The position numbers and the translations under genes were made by a program. Of a stretch of 39,134 nucleotides of DNA, positions 1-8,827 are shown piece after piece; positions within the stretch are counted from its first letter, which is position 1, and each line of letters begins with the position of its first letter. A model generated the notes under the pieces. That model had not been told where the DNA came from, did no database searches, and saw nothing but the letters and a program-made list of their open reading frames with translations. Source of the DNA: Gammaproteobacteria bacterium (GTDB taxonomy: Bacteria > Pseudomonadota > Gammaproteobacteria > GCF-002020875); assembly GCA_013349825.1 (NCBI GenBank), contig DUYW01000011.1:1-39134 (forward strand), given 5' to 3'.

Positions 1-224
1 GCAGCATGCTGTAGCTATGCAACCAATCTCATATCAAGAGATTGTCGAAAATCGTGAACACAAGATATAGGGGTTACTCACGTCATGTGCATAGCCCGCT
101 AACAGAAATGAGGTGTTTTGTGAGGGACTCTCTAGCATACTTAGATAGCTCAGGCGCAAATGAGTTTTTAGATTATGAGTCTGTGCATCGTAGATTACTT
201 AAATCAATATGGGAGTTCAGAACA

Positions 225-1142
225 ATGACAGCTGTAATTCGACCCGTTTCTACCTATTCACTTCAGGCTCTACTACTCTTTATCGGCTTGATGGTTGGTT
301 TCACATCGACTGTGTTGGCAGCGGGGCCAACCTCTGCAGAGTACGGTGTGGTGCTCAACCTATCTGGAAAGCAACGCATGTTATCTCAAAAAATGAGCAA
401 GGAGATTATGCTGGTGGCACTGGATATTGATAAGAGTACCAATATTTCCAATCTTCAGAAGACATCAGCGCTTTTCGATAAGACCTTGAAAGGGCTTCGA
501 AATGGAAGTGCTGAACTGCATCTTCCTCCGACCTCCAGCAAGCGAATCCTGCGCCAACTGGATAAGATTGACAAAATCTGGGCTGGATTCCATCCGGTAG
601 TGACTCAAGTGGTCACCAGCAAGAGTGTAAACAGTGGTCAGGTGGCACAGGTTGCAAAAATGAACCTGCCATTACTGAAAGAGATGAATAAAGCAGTTGG
701 ACTCTATGAAAAAGATGCCAAAAAGGGTGGGTTAAAAGGGGCTCAAGGGCTTGCAGCAACACTGAACTTGTCGGGTAAGCAGCGTATATTGACCCAGAAA
801 ATGAGTAAAGAGTTTCTGTTGGTTGCCTACGGATATGAGCGTGACGACAATAAACTTTCGTTACTGGAGACCTATAGCCTGTTTGAACGTACCCTGAAAG
901 GTCTGTTGGATGGGGATGCTACCTTGGGTCTTCCAGGTACCAAGCAGCAGCATATTCGTGATCAGCTTGCAGTGGTCTCTGACTTGTGGGGTAAATTTAA
1001 ACCAGTTGTAGAGTTTGGGGCCAATAGTACGACAAAAGATATTCCGGCAGATAAGGTTAAACAGTTGGCAAATACCAATCTTCCTCTGCTGAAGAATATG
1101 AACAAGGCTGTTGGAATGTATGAGAAGGTTGCTGCTGAGTAG
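225..1142 (+). CDS. Secreted protein with two PilJ/NarX-like sensory modules
   Basis: Encodes 305 residues. An open frame runs upstream to 42, but the ATG at 225 is preferred because GGGAG lies 9 bases before it and the product then begins with a signal peptide (a hydrophobic stretch ending near VLAAG). The mature part contains two tandem copies of a PilJ-type helical module (PF13675-like). Each opens with a near-identical block, NLSGKQRMLSQKMSKE and NLSGKQRILTQKMSKE, followed by LFDKTLKGL or LFERTLKGL and a closing LPLLKxMNKAVG(L/M)YEK. The opening block resembles the nitrate-binding P-box of NarX. No transmembrane anchor or signalling domain follows, so it is probably periplasmic. It lies 108 bases upstream of a chemoreceptor on the same strand, which suggests a partner role. 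PilJ-type domains are known nitrate sensors in some chemoreceptors, but the ligand here is inferred. Confidence 0.8.
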   Translation: MTAVIRPVSTYSLQALLLFIGLMVGFTSTVLAAGPTSAEYGVVLNLSGKQRMLSQKMSKEIMLVALDIDKSTNISNLQKTSALFDKTLKGLRNGSAELHLPPTSSKRILRQLDKIDKIWAGFHPVVTQVVTSKSVNSGQVAQVAKMNLPLLKEMNKAVGLYEKDAKKGGLKGAQGLAATLNLSGKQRILTQKMSKEFLLVAYGYERDDNKLSLLETYSLFERTLKGLLDGDATLGLPGTKQQHIRDQLAVVSDLWGKFKPVVEFGANSTTKDIPADKVKQLANTNLPLLKNMNKAVGMYEKVAAE

Positions 1143-1250
1143 GCGGGATCATCAGTGGTTGTGTGTTACGCATCGAGGGGAAGCTTTCACGCAGCCGCTG
1201 TCTGTATCTATTGTGAATCTAATGTAGTAGTAAAGTAATGAGGGTTTGAC

Positions 1251-3503
1251 ATGACTATCCGATTAAAACTGATCGCAGGTGGCATTAGCATCAGCCTGTT
1301 TCTGGCAGCTGTTTTAGCGATTACCATCTCTTCATTTAGTTCATTGAGTGGAGGCTTTCTTGAGATCGTTGGTAAGTCGGCCACTGGAGTCAATAACTCT
1401 CAAATCACAGAAAACAGTATTGTCGAGGCAGATCACCATCTGACGGGTATCACCCATCAGATGTTGACAACTGCGGATGATATCAACAGTACCAACATGC
1501 AAGTTAAGGTACTGGAGCGCAAAATCAAGCAGCTTTCAGCCGCTATGGTTGATTTGACCGAAGAGTTGGATGGCATTGTTGAAGAGATGCCTGAAAGTGA
1601 TGTGCGCTACACCCTGGAAGATGTAAATGATGCAGTTGGCGACATTGAGGAGACCATGCGGCGTGAGGGGCTGATCAGCCTCTCTGAGACTGTGAAGAAG
1701 ATGAACCAATTTACTGCTGATATAGGGAATCAGGTTGATGAAGTTACACTGCTAAGTGGTGGATTGGGAAAAGTTAAAGTGCTGAGTACCGATGTGGTCA
1801 CGGCCAATCAGGAGATACGTGTTTTGTCCGAGGGGTTCGGCGAAAAGATTGCGACCTCCAGAAATCTGATTGCAGGTGTATTACTGGCAACGGCCATATT
1901 CACAATTTTGGCTTCATTGGTGCTGACTGGAACAATCACCCGTCCACTGAATCGTGCTAACCAGATTGCCCGTGGCATTGCAGAGGGGGACCTTAATCAA
2001 GAGGTAGATATTGTCGGTAGCGATGAAGTGGGGCAACTGGGTGCTTCCATGGCAGTGATGATTAAAAACTTGAAGTCAGATATTGAAGCGACCCGTAAAC
2101 GTGCCGATGAAGCACAGCGAATTCGCATGGCTCTGGATGTCTGTAATACCAATGTCGTTGTAGCCGATGCAGGCCACAAAATTATCTATCAAAACCAGTC
2201 TTCAGCAGACACTCTTGCGGAGACACTGGAGAGCCTGCGTATGGATCTCAGTGAGCTGAGTGCAGAGACCTTTGTGGGTAGCAACCTTTATGAATTCCAC
2301 CCTTCACCAGCGCAGCAGAAACAGGACATAGAGCAGACAGAGCGTTCCAGGCAGGAGGAGTTAAGAATTGGTCAGTCGATGATACGCTTGATCTCCACTC
2401 CCGTTTTTAATGAGCATCAAGAGCGCCTGGGTACAGCGCTGGAGTGGATGGATCGAACAGGTGAGGTGGCAATGGAGTCCGAAGTGGAGGATATTGTCTC
2501 CTCCGCCCGTCTTGGGGATCTCTCCCGTCGTATTGTAACTTCTGGTAAAGAAGGTTTCTTTAAAACACTGAGTGAAGATATTAACGCGCTGATTGAGCAG
2601 GTGGAGATGATTTTTAACGATCTCTCGGTGGTGATGGGCGCCATGGCAGCAGGGGATCTGACACAACCGGTTGAGCGTGACTACCATGGCTCATTTGATG
2701 AGTTGAAAGGGAATGTAAACGGCACAATTGTTAATTTGCGAGAGATCATTGGTCAGCTACGTATGGCAATGAGTGATATGCATACCTCTGCAAATGAGAT
2801 CTCTGCAGGCAACAATAGCCTCAGTGGGCGCACTGAACAGCAGGCGGGTGAACTAGAGAAAACAGCGGCTTCTATGGAGGAACTGACGGGGACCGTTCGG
2901 GATAATTCAGAGCATGCACAGCAGGCGGACATGCTGGCACGTGATGCTCGTGGAAAGGCTAATAGTGGTGGTGATATTGTGAGTCAGGCAGTCACTGCGA
3001 TGGATGAGATCAATAGTTCAAGCAGTAAGATTGCAGAGATTGTTAGTGTAATTGACGCTATTGCCTTCCAGACCAACCTACTGGCACTTAACGCTTCAGT
3101 CGAGGCAGCCCGTGCGGGGGATCAAGGTCGAGGCTTTGCGGTAGTTGCGATGGAGGTGAGAGAGTTGGCCGGTCGCAGTGCTGCGGCAGCAAAACAGATT
3201 AAAGAGTTGATCGATGATTCGAGTGAGAAAGTTGAAATGGGTACTGAACTGGTCAACCGGTCCGGTGAGGTGCTGGAAGAGATTGTCACAGCCGTCAAGA
3301 AGGTCGGTGATATCATTGCTGAGATTTCTGCTGCCAGTGCAGAACAGTTGAGCGGGATCAATCTTGTCAATCAGGCCGTCAACTCTCTGGAGGAGGGTAC
3401 ACAGCAGAATGCGGCGCTGGCTGAAGAGACCTCTGCAGCAGCGATATCAATGACAGACAAGGCAAAAGAGGTGGACGGGATGGTGAAGCGTTTTAAGGTC
3501 TAG
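1251..3503 (+). CDS. Methyl-accepting chemotaxis protein with PAS domain
   Basis: Encodes a 750-residue transmembrane chemoreceptor. TM1 is at about residues 8-30, followed by a periplasmic helical sensor of about 170 residues and TM2 at about 204-226. A HAMP domain follows, then a PAS domain near 290-410 that begins [18 protein letters not shown] second HAMP-like linker leads to the signalling domain (about 530-750) with the hairpin-tip sequence [22 protein letters not shown] sits a few bases before the ATG. There is no C-terminal CheR-tether pentapeptide. The PAS-HAMP-signalling core closely resembles those of the receptors at 5053 and 35353, while the periplasmic sensor differs. It lies just downstream of the secreted PilJ-module protein. 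The stop codon TAG is part of a CTAG that abuts an inverted-repeat element. Ligand unknown. Confidence 0.92.
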   Translation: MTIRLKLIAGGISISLFLAAVLAITISSFSSLSGGFLEIVGKSATGVNNSQITENSIVEADHHLTGITHQMLTTADDINSTNMQVKVLERKIKQLSAAMVDLTEELDGIVEEMPESDVRYTLEDVNDAVGDIEETMRREGLISLSETVKKMNQFTADIGNQVDEVTLLSGGLGKVKVLSTDVVTANQEIRVLSEGFGEKIATSRNLIAGVLLATAIFTILASLVLTGTITRPLNRANQIARGIAEGDLNQEVDIVGSDEVGQLGASMAVMIKNLKSDIEATRKRADEAQRIRMALDVCNTNVVVADAGHKIIYQNQSSADTLAETLESLRMDLSELSAETFVGSNLYEFHPSPAQQKQDIEQTERSRQEELRIGQSMIRLISTPVFNEHQERLGTALEWMDRTGEVAMESEVEDIVSSARLGDLSRRIVTSGKEGFFKTLSEDINALIEQVEMIFNDLSVVMGAMAAGDLTQPVERDYHGSFDELKGNVNGTIVNLREIIGQLRMAMSDMHTSANEISAGNNSLSGRTEQQAGELEKTAASMEELTGTVRDNSEHAQQADMLARDARGKANSGGDIVSQAVTAMDEINSSSSKIAEIVSVIDAIAFQTNLLALNASVEAARAGDQGRGFAVVAMEVRELAGRSAAAAKQIKELIDDSSEKVEMGTELVNRSGEVLEEIVTAVKKVGDIIAEISAASAEQLSGINLVNQAVNSLEEGTQQNAALAEETSAAAISMTDKAKEVDGMVKRFKV

Positions 3504-3608
3504 GTCTGTCCGAAAATGGGTAAAACAGATATTTATAAAAATAAAATACTTATTAATCAGTGTGTTATATTTTAAGAAATCAAAAAAATCGAGTTCTCGG
3601 ACAAACTC
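3504..3608. mobile_element. Possible degenerate miniature inverted-repeat element (family 1-like)
   Basis: An AT-rich stretch of about 105 bp is bounded by TGTCCGAAAAT at the left (from 3508) and GTTCTCGGACAAACTC at the right (3593-3608). The right end in reverse complement reads GAGTTTGTCCGAGAAC, close to the family 1 terminal repeat GAGCTTGTCCGAGAATA found at 11253 and 38111. The left end is less similar, and the conserved interior core of the other copies is absent. It sits directly after the chemoreceptor stop codon, next to CTAG, a YTAR-type target. It may be a decayed copy or a separate subfamily. Confidence 0.4.
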
Positions 3609-3681
3609 CTGGTGCTCATTTTATACGGATCAATACTGAAATCTACCCTCCCTATCACTGAAACCAGAGAGTTGAATAATA

Positions 3682-3930
3682 ATGGACGATAAAATAATGA
3701 ACAGTAAAGGTATAGGCCAAAAAATAGCCTATGGCTTGTCACTCGTCAGCTTCTTTTTAGCTATCGTACTGACCTATGTACTGATTACCTATGATCAGGA
3801 TACGGGTACCGCCGACTCTATTATTGCAAGTATGATGGCGGGTATTGTTTTCTTTGTGGGGGTTGGCGTGGTGTTGTTGGTAATCGGCAAGGCGAACCTC
3901 CCGGACTTACGGATCTACCGAGACAGATAG
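3682..3930 (+). CDS. Small two-helix membrane protein, unknown function
   Basis: Encodes 82 residues. Two hydrophobic segments at about residues 16-36 and 46-67 are separated by a short polar loop (YDQDTGTADS), giving a small integral membrane hairpin with both ends probably cytoplasmic. The start is the ATG at 3682, with a weak GAGAG about 10 bases before it. The ATG at 3697 is an in-frame alternative. It is not recognised as a named family. Neighbours are chemotaxis and response-regulator genes, which gives only a loose hint of a signalling context. The composition is protein-like and no longer frame competes, so it is probably real. Confidence 0.6.
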   Translation: MDDKIMNSKGIGQKIAYGLSLVSFFLAIVLTYVLITYDQDTGTADSIIASMMAGIVFFVGVGVVLLVIGKANLPDLRIYRDR

Positions 3931-3942
3931 CTTTATTCATAC

Positions 3943-3974
3943 TAAATACCCTTGACAACCATTATGGGTATTTA
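3943..3974. repeat. 9-bp perfect inverted repeat between small genes
   Basis: TAAATACCC (3943-3951) is the exact reverse complement of GGGTATTTA (3966-3974), with a 14-base loop that contains TTGACA. It follows the small membrane protein gene by 13 bases. No T-run follows, so it is a poor intrinsic terminator on the plus strand. It could be an operator or a leader hairpin. The right arm overlaps ATGGGTA, which matches the NarL heptamer in reverse orientation, but the pair does not have the usual 7-2-7 spacing. Confidence 0.4.
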
Positions 3975-4089
3975 TGAGAAGATCGCAAATAGTATGGAAC
4001 TTGAAGAGATCCAAAAGTTGAATCAGGATATTCATGTGGCCGGATGACAGCAGTTAGCACTGATTGGAGGCCTGTTGGATCGGGTTTAA
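3964..4089 (+). pseudogene. Short ORF of 41 codons interrupted by an in-frame TGA
   Basis: Reading from the ATG at 3964 gives 27 residues rich in Glu, Gln, Leu and Ile (starting MGIYEKIANSMELEEIQ) up to a TGA at 4045-4047. The same frame continues with QQLALIGGLLDRV to a TAA at 4087. The composition on both sides of the TGA is helical and protein-like, which suggests one small protein broken by a nonsense change. There is no good Shine-Dalgarno sequence, and the start overlaps an inverted repeat. No family is recognised. It may be chance; only homologues without the stop would settle it. Confidence 0.25.
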
Positions 4090-4165
4090 CTGGAGTTGCA
4101 CATTTTAGAAGTACCTTTGAGTAACGTAAAATCAATAATAAAGAGTAGTTAAGGAGCAGTTAACG

Positions 4166-4747
4166 GTGTTGAATCAAGCAACTGATATAGAGCATATTCA
4201 AGTGATAGCCATTGATGATGATCCACAGGTTTTGGCTACTTACCAAACCATTTTCCACCATTTTCAATCTTCTGCTCTGGATGGAATGGAGGGTCTGGAG
4301 GGCATGTTTGAAGAGAAGCAGAAATTTCGTCTGCCATTAGATATTGAGATGGATACTGCGGCAAGTGGCAGAGAGGGTGTCGATATGTTCTCAGAGAAAG
4401 AGTATGTCGTTGCTCTGCTTGATATGCGTATGCCGGGTGGGTGGGATGGCCTGAAAACAGCCAAAGAGATCTACCGTCAGGACCCAAGGGTTCGTATCGT
4501 CTTTATAACGGCACATATGGATTACCAGTTGAGTGATCTGCATCAGCAGATTGGAGCTAATTTTGCGTTATTGAAGAAACCTTTTGATCAGGATGAGTTG
4601 GTTCAAAATGTAATTGTTTTGGCAAATGATTGGTTGCGAGAGAAGAGGTTGTTTGAAGCTGAACAGCAGGCACAACGTCTAAGTCGGGCCAAAGATGAAT
4701 TGATCTCCTCAATGAATTATCAAAACAGTTTGGATAAGGAGTCTTGA
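4166..4747 (+). CDS. Response regulator, receiver domain with inserted loop and vestigial H-box tail
   Basis: Encodes 193 residues from a GTG start with AAGGAG 9 bases upstream. It is a CheY-like receiver: acidic pocket IDDD at 16-19, phospho-acceptor D86 in LLDMRMPGG, T115 in FITAH and K138 in LKKPF. Between the first helix and the second strand there is an insertion of about 30 residues (including LDGMEGLEGMFEE) not present in ordinary receivers. The last receiver of the hybrid kinase at 31635 has a similar insertion and the same DM(R/Q)MPxGxDGLxTA block. No DNA-binding or enzymatic output follows. The tail RAKDELISSMNYQNSL resembles the start of a histidine-kinase H-box (AKDEFLASMSHELRTPL) but lacks the histidine, so the protein may be cut from a larger kinase. 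The following 300 bases show no kinase remnant. Confidence 0.85.
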   Translation: MLNQATDIEHIQVIAIDDDPQVLATYQTIFHHFQSSALDGMEGLEGMFEEKQKFRLPLDIEMDTAASGREGVDMFSEKEYVVALLDMRMPGGWDGLKTAKEIYRQDPRVRIVFITAHMDYQLSDLHQQIGANFALLKKPFDQDELVQNVIVLANDWLREKRLFEAEQQAQRLSRAKDELISSMNYQNSLDKES

Positions 4748-5052
4748 GGTTGGCAGATAAGTGGTTGGTGATATTTTAAAGTGGTAGTGAGTTTCTGTTA
4801 TTAGCTGTAGTATCCTTGCTGTTATTCACTCCTTCAGGGGGGAAGGATGAAGCTTTGTGATGACATGCAATAAATCGGAAAAGGGGGAAATAGCTGTGTT
4901 GGTAAGCAACCGCAGCAGAGGAGTGATTGCCATGGTACGCTGTCTTGCTCCTAAAGGTTTGGCTTTCCTATCCACTCAGACTCAGACTCAGAGTCGATAG
5001 AGAAACCCCTTAATTAAAATTTATAATAATAATCGGTACATTCAAAATAAAT
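4748..5052. other. Intergenic leader before the Aer-type receptor
   Basis: There is no convincing gene in these 305 bases. They hold the 10-mer AAAGTGGTAG (4778-4787), also found before narK1 and before the third chemoreceptor. They also hold several short self-complementary stretches, such as AGGAG (4919-4923) facing CTCCT (4949-4953), and three tandem CTCAGA hexamers (4975-4992) next to a GACTC-A-GAGTC palindrome. The stretch may be a structured 5' leader. It was compared from memory with the cyclic-di-GMP-I riboswitch core and does not contain that core. Confidence 0.35.
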
Positions 5053-7266
5053 ATGAAAAATAATCAACCTGTAACTCATGTCGAGACAACGATTCCAGAA
5101 GGGGAGACGCTGGTCTCAAAAACTGATCTGAAAGGTAGCATTGTGAGTGCGAATGATATCTTTATTAAAATTTCAGGCTTCACTCAAGATGAGCTTTATA
5201 ACAAGAACCATAACGTGGTTCGACATCCTGATATTCCCCCTCGGGTATTTGAGGATCTGTGGGAGACCTTGAAGGCGGGTAAGCCATGGAGTCAGGTGGT
5301 TAAAAATCGTTGTAAGGATGGTAGTCATTACTGGGTTAGAGCGAATGCTTGCCCTATTCTGGAAGATGATGAGGTGGTTGGGTATACCTCTTACAGAACG
5401 GGTGTTACAGATGCTGAGAAGATCGCGACTCAGGCAGCGTACCAGGAAATTGCAGAAGGGCGTTTGATTATTGAGCAGGGGGTGATCTATACCCCTTTTC
5501 AGCACACCTTTCGAAAGCTGAGGTTTTGTTCCCGTCTTCCCCTTGCGGTGCAGTCTGCTCTGGGGGGGTTAGCACTCTTTCTGCTGATACTCTCTGCCGG
5601 AAAATGGCTGTTAGGTTGGGAGTTGCCCTGGAGTGCACTGCTGATAGTGGCTCCTCTGACTGCATTGGGTACAGGATTTCTGACCCAGTATTTGATTAAA
5701 CCGCTCTCATCAGCTGCAGAGGTAATGCGGGAGGTCAGTCAGCAGCGGTACGATACACAGATTACATTCTCGGAAGCGCCGGAGATTCGCAAACTGCAGG
5801 AGCAGTTGAAAATGATGCAGATTTTAACCGGTGTCTCAGTCGATGAGACTCGCAGAGAGATGGAGCAGAATCGTCGTATCCGTGTGGCGTTGGATAACGT
5901 CTCTGCCAATGTGATGGTGACCGATGAGCAGCGCAATATTATCTACATGAATGAGGCTGTGAGCCAGATGTTGCAACGCAATGAGTTGGATATTCAACAA
6001 GATATCCCCTCGTTTCAAGCCTCCGGACTGGTGGGGCGCAGCATTGATGATTTCCATAAAAAACCGGAACATCAGGCTGGAATGCTGGCTACCTTTACTC
6101 AACCTATTCAGTCAAAGTTGACAATGGGTGAGCGTCACTTCAATCTGGTTGTGAATCCGGTGATTGATGAAAGCAGTAAACGTTTGGGTGCTGTGGTGGA
6201 GTGGACGGATGAGACTGAAGAACTGCAGGTACAACAGCGTCTCAACCAGGTGGTTGGTGGTGTTCAGAATGGTGAGCTGGGTGTGGTGTGTGGTGTCGAG
6301 GGACTAGAGGGGTTCTACAAAATCCTTGCTGAAAATATTAATAAGATGCTGGAAGCAGTAAGTCTGCCGATTAATACAGCAGTAGAGGCGCTGAAGCAGA
6401 TGGAGCAGGGGGATCTAACGGCAAGAATGGATGGGGTATATGCGGGTACCTTTAAGTCACTGTCGGATAGTTTTAACCGTAGCTTGAGTAGACAACATGA
6501 TGTGATTTATGGGGTCCGAAGCAATGTGAATAAGGTGTCTGGACAGGCTGGTGTTGTAGCGAGTTCTGCAGATGATCTCTCAACACGAGCGGCAGAGCAG
6601 GCCTCCTCGCTGGAGCAGACTGCGGCCAGCATGGAGCAGATGGCGAGCACTGTAACAATGAATGCAGATAATGCCGTCGTGGCCAATGAGCTGGTTCAGC
6701 AGACACGTGAGGCTGCCCTGACGGGGACCACGGTGGTGCAGCAAGCAGCAGATGCGATGGGAAAAATTAGTGAGGCGAGCAGTCAAATTTCTGAAATTAT
6801 CGGCTTGATTGATAGTATCGCCTTCCAGACTAACCTACTTGCGCTCAATGCTGCGGTAGAGGCTGCGAGAGCGGGTGAACATGGTCGTGGCTTTGCAGTA
6901 GTTGCCACCGAGGTTCGTGCGCTTGCACAGCGCTCTTCCAATGCCTCTAAAGAGATTCGAGAGTTGATTGAGACCAGTGGTCAGCGTGTGGTGGATGGTG
7001 AGGGGTTGGTGCAGCGTTCTGCAGACTCATTAGGCCAGATTGTAGAACAGGTCAGAAAGTTGTCCGATCTGATGGGGGAGATCACCTCCTCCAGTCAGGA
7101 GCAGCGCCAGGGCATTGACCAGGTCAATAAAGCCGTCTCACAGTTGGATACCGCCAATCAGCAAAATTCTGCAATGAATGAAGAGCTGGCCTCTGTCAGT
7201 GAATCCTTGAAGAGTGATGCATGGACGATGAAAAGCAGTACTGACATTTTTAGATTGAAGGATTAG
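5053..7266 (+). CDS. aer: Aer-type aerotaxis/redox chemoreceptor
   Basis: Encodes 737 residues. Residues 1-120 match the FAD-binding PAS domain of Aer, including the sequence [17 protein letters not shown], the run [22 protein letters not shown] and the end GYTSYRT. Two membrane segments (about 162-182 and 192-212) form the short Aer-like hairpin without a large periplasmic domain. Unlike classical Aer there is then a second PAS domain ([21 protein letters not shown], about 275-395) and a further HAMP-like linker before the signalling domain with [18 protein letters not shown]. It therefore probably senses redox or oxygen through flavin in the cytoplasm. The ATG at 5053 has no clear Shine-Dalgarno sequence. 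There is no C-terminal methyltransferase tether. It shares its PAS-HAMP-signalling part with the two other receptors in the window. Confidence 0.88.
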   Translation: MKNNQPVTHVETTIPEGETLVSKTDLKGSIVSANDIFIKISGFTQDELYNKNHNVVRHPDIPPRVFEDLWETLKAGKPWSQVVKNRCKDGSHYWVRANACPILEDDEVVGYTSYRTGVTDAEKIATQAAYQEIAEGRLIIEQGVIYTPFQHTFRKLRFCSRLPLAVQSALGGLALFLLILSAGKWLLGWELPWSALLIVAPLTALGTGFLTQYLIKPLSSAAEVMREVSQQRYDTQITFSEAPEIRKLQEQLKMMQILTGVSVDETRREMEQNRRIRVALDNVSANVMVTDEQRNIIYMNEAVSQMLQRNELDIQQDIPSFQASGLVGRSIDDFHKKPEHQAGMLATFTQPIQSKLTMGERHFNLVVNPVIDESSKRLGAVVEWTDETEELQVQQRLNQVVGGVQNGELGVVCGVEGLEGFYKILAENINKMLEAVSLPINTAVEALKQMEQGDLTARMDGVYAGTFKSLSDSFNRSLSRQHDVIYGVRSNVNKVSGQAGVVASSADDLSTRAAEQASSLEQTAASMEQMASTVTMNADNAVVANELVQQTREAALTGTTVVQQAADAMGKISEASSQISEIIGLIDSIAFQTNLLALNAAVEAARAGEHGRGFAVVATEVRALAQRSSNASKEIRELIETSGQRVVDGEGLVQRSADSLGQIVEQVRKLSDLMGEITSSSQEQRQGIDQVNKAVSQLDTANQQNSAMNEELASVSESLKSDAWTMKSSTDIFRLKD

Positions 7267-7351
7267 TAAAGGTGTTCTGAAATGTCTTTGGTGTTGTACT
7301 GAGTAGAGGGAGCAATCAGGGGAGAGACGGAGCCACGTCACCAACAGCCCG

Positions 7352-8089
7352 TTATTGATGCAGTGTGCTCTGTTTGAGTTTTAGCTGAAACAGCTCACCA
7401 TCCTTCTCCCGATACTCAATTTGTACGGGTAGGTAGTTGAGTGAGGGAGCCGCCCAGAGTTGAAAGCTTCTCTGTCCGCTTGAGTGGCGAACAACTTTTA
7501 CTGTTTCAAACTTTCCAGCCGGAACCTGGATGGTTTCTGTGAGGCCGCGTTCAAAGACATATTCACTCCACCCCTTCTGTTTTGCGAGAGGGTAGTGTAA
7601 CGGCTTTTTTCCCTGTTCCAGATCATCCATTAAAGCAAGTATAAAGAGTGCTTCATCAACGGTTCCGGGTTTGAGCCCATCCAGCTGTTTCGTGTGTTTG
7701 TCATCCACCAGAGAGACCTGTCCAAGTTCCCAGTGGAAACTGCGACTTTTAATTTTTTTTCGCTTTCCACTCTGTCTGAACTGATAGTTTAAAGGATGTA
7801 TTTTTCCCTCCTGCCTCTGCCACTCAGAGCGCTCATCAATAGTCTTGTCAATCAGCATTGCAGCCAGCCCGGTGGGCTTGGTGTGAGTAGAGAAAACGTA
7901 GCTTGGGGAGTTGCCGTTTTTTGGCGGGGTTGGGAGTAACTGATAACGGGTCTCTCCCAGAGTCATCCCTTTACCAATAAAGGCATAGCGAGCCTCAAAT
8001 TGGTCAGGTAGAGCAATAGCACTCCTTGGTAGCAGCAGCGCTGCTGTGATTAAGTAGAGTGTTTTAACCCCCCAGCTGGATCGGTTCAT
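7352..8089 (-). CDS. DUF3108 family exported protein
   Basis: Encodes 245 residues from the ATG at 8089. A longer frame reaches 8149, but the internal start gives a clean signal peptide (KTLYLITAALLLPRSAIA) and overlaps the end of purN by 26 bases, as expected for translational coupling. The mature protein matches the DUF3108 pattern: FEARYAFIGKGMTLGETRYQL near the N-terminus, KIHPLNYQFRQSGKRKK in the middle and the C-terminal segment LPVQIEYREKDGELFQLKL. Function is unknown; in related bacteria it lies beside purN/purM. It is probably periplasmic and last in the purM-purN transcription unit. Confidence 0.85.
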   Translation of the reverse strand: MNRSSWGVKTLYLITAALLLPRSAIALPDQFEARYAFIGKGMTLGETRYQLLPTPPKNGNSPSYVFSTHTKPTGLAAMLIDKTIDERSEWQRQEGKIHPLNYQFRQSGKRKKIKSRSFHWELGQVSLVDDKHTKQLDGLKPGTVDEALFILALMDDLEQGKKPLHYPLAKQKGWSEYVFERGLTETIQVPAGKFETVKVVRHSSGQRSFQLWAAPSLNYLPVQIEYREKDGELFQLKLKQSTLHQ

Positions 8090-8717
8090 AAAGTACAGTG
8101 TCATCAAAGTAGAGTCTGCCGTCAACCAGAGCAATACGCCCTTCCGCAATCAGTTGTACAGCGGCAGGGTAGAGTTGGTGCTCCTGGTGCAGTACACGAG
8201 CTGCCAGTACCTCTGCAGTATCATCGGCCTCAACGGCTACGGTAGCCTGTAGAAAAACCGGGCCACCATCCAGCTCTTCGGTTACGAAGTGTACACTCGC
8301 GCCGTGTTGTTCAACACCGGCATCCAGTGCCTGTTGATGAGTGTGCAACCCCTTAAAGTTGGGCAACAGTGAGGGGTGGATATTGATCAGTCTGCCCGCA
8401 TAGTGACGGACAAATTGAGGAGTCAGTATGCGCATAAAACCGGCCAGTACCACCAGTTGTGGATGATGAGAGTCGATCGCCTCAATCAGAGATTGATCGT
8501 AAGACTCGCGCCCACTGTAGCGCGTATGGTCAACCACTGTCGTTGCCAGTTGCTGCTGTTGAGCAAATTGCAGTCCTGCAGCCTGTGGACGGTTACTGAT
8601 AACAGCGGCAAACTCAACGTTGAGCTGTTCAGCTTGTTGTGCGTGAAACAGCGACTGTAGATTGCTGCCACGACCAGAAATCAGTACAACGATCTTTATT
8701 GGAGAAGGTTGAGTCAC
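8064..8717 (-). CDS. purN: Phosphoribosylglycinamide formyltransferase (GAR transformylase)
   Basis: Encodes 217 residues. The enzyme transfers a formyl group from 10-formyl-tetrahydrofolate to GAR in purine synthesis, in the cytoplasm. Visible family marks are the N-terminal KIVVLISGRGSNLQSL, the folate-site segment VVLAGFMRILTP, the catalytic NIHPSLLPNFKG with Asn and His, and the catalytic Asp in ELDGGPVFLQ. The start is a GTG at 8717; a TAA lies in frame four codons upstream (ending at 8727), so a longer form is impossible. No Shine-Dalgarno sequence is visible. A truncated repeat element ends about 7 bases upstream and fills most of the gap to purM. The C-terminal end overlaps the DUF3108 gene. 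Confidence 0.95.
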   Translation of the reverse strand: MTQPSPIKIVVLISGRGSNLQSLFHAQQAEQLNVEFAAVISNRPQAAGLQFAQQQQLATTVVDHTRYSGRESYDQSLIEAIDSHHPQLVVLAGFMRILTPQFVRHYAGRLINIHPSLLPNFKGLHTHQQALDAGVEQHGASVHFVTEELDGGPVFLQATVAVEADDTAEVLAARVLHQEHQLYPAAVQLIAEGRIALVDGRLYFDDTVLYEPIQLGG

Positions 8718-8724
8718 AGAGGGG

Positions 8725-8827
8725 TATTAGCAAGATTCTCAACCGGGGAACGAGGTCGGGCAACGAAGATCTTGGACACTATGGGTATGGGGGTTAGGCA
8801 TTTACACATGACTTATTCAGAGGTTCC
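8725..8827 (-). mobile_element. Truncated miniature element, family 2, between purM and purN
   Basis: On the minus strand this begins GGAACCTCTGAATAAGTC at 8827 and continues ATGTGTAAATGCCTAAC. It then stays recognisably similar to the element at 17653-17831 through TCTTCGTTGC, CGACCTCGTTCC, CGGTTGA and CTTGCTAATA, ending at 8725. The second terminal repeat of the full copy is missing. The end at 8827 lies 5 bases beyond the purM stop codon, and the other limit is 7 bases before the purN start. It carries no gene. Confidence 0.8.

Noticed and set aside
42-224. N-terminal extension of the first gene from a TTG at 42
   Set aside because: The added residues are not hydrophobic or conserved-looking, and the ATG at 225 has a ribosome site and produces a proper signal peptide.
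1173-1187. Shared 12-mer CGAGGGGAAGCT between 1174 and 11281 region
   Set aside because: The similarity does not extend to the terminal repeats of family 1, so it is probably chance.
4045-4047. Selenocysteine recoding of the TGA in the small ORF
   Set aside because: No SECIS-like hairpin follows directly and no selenoprotein family is recognised; a nonsense change or chance is simpler.
4840-5050. Cyclic-di-GMP riboswitch upstream of the Aer-type receptor
   Set aside because: The conserved GEMM core segments were looked for and are absent; only generic hairpins are seen.
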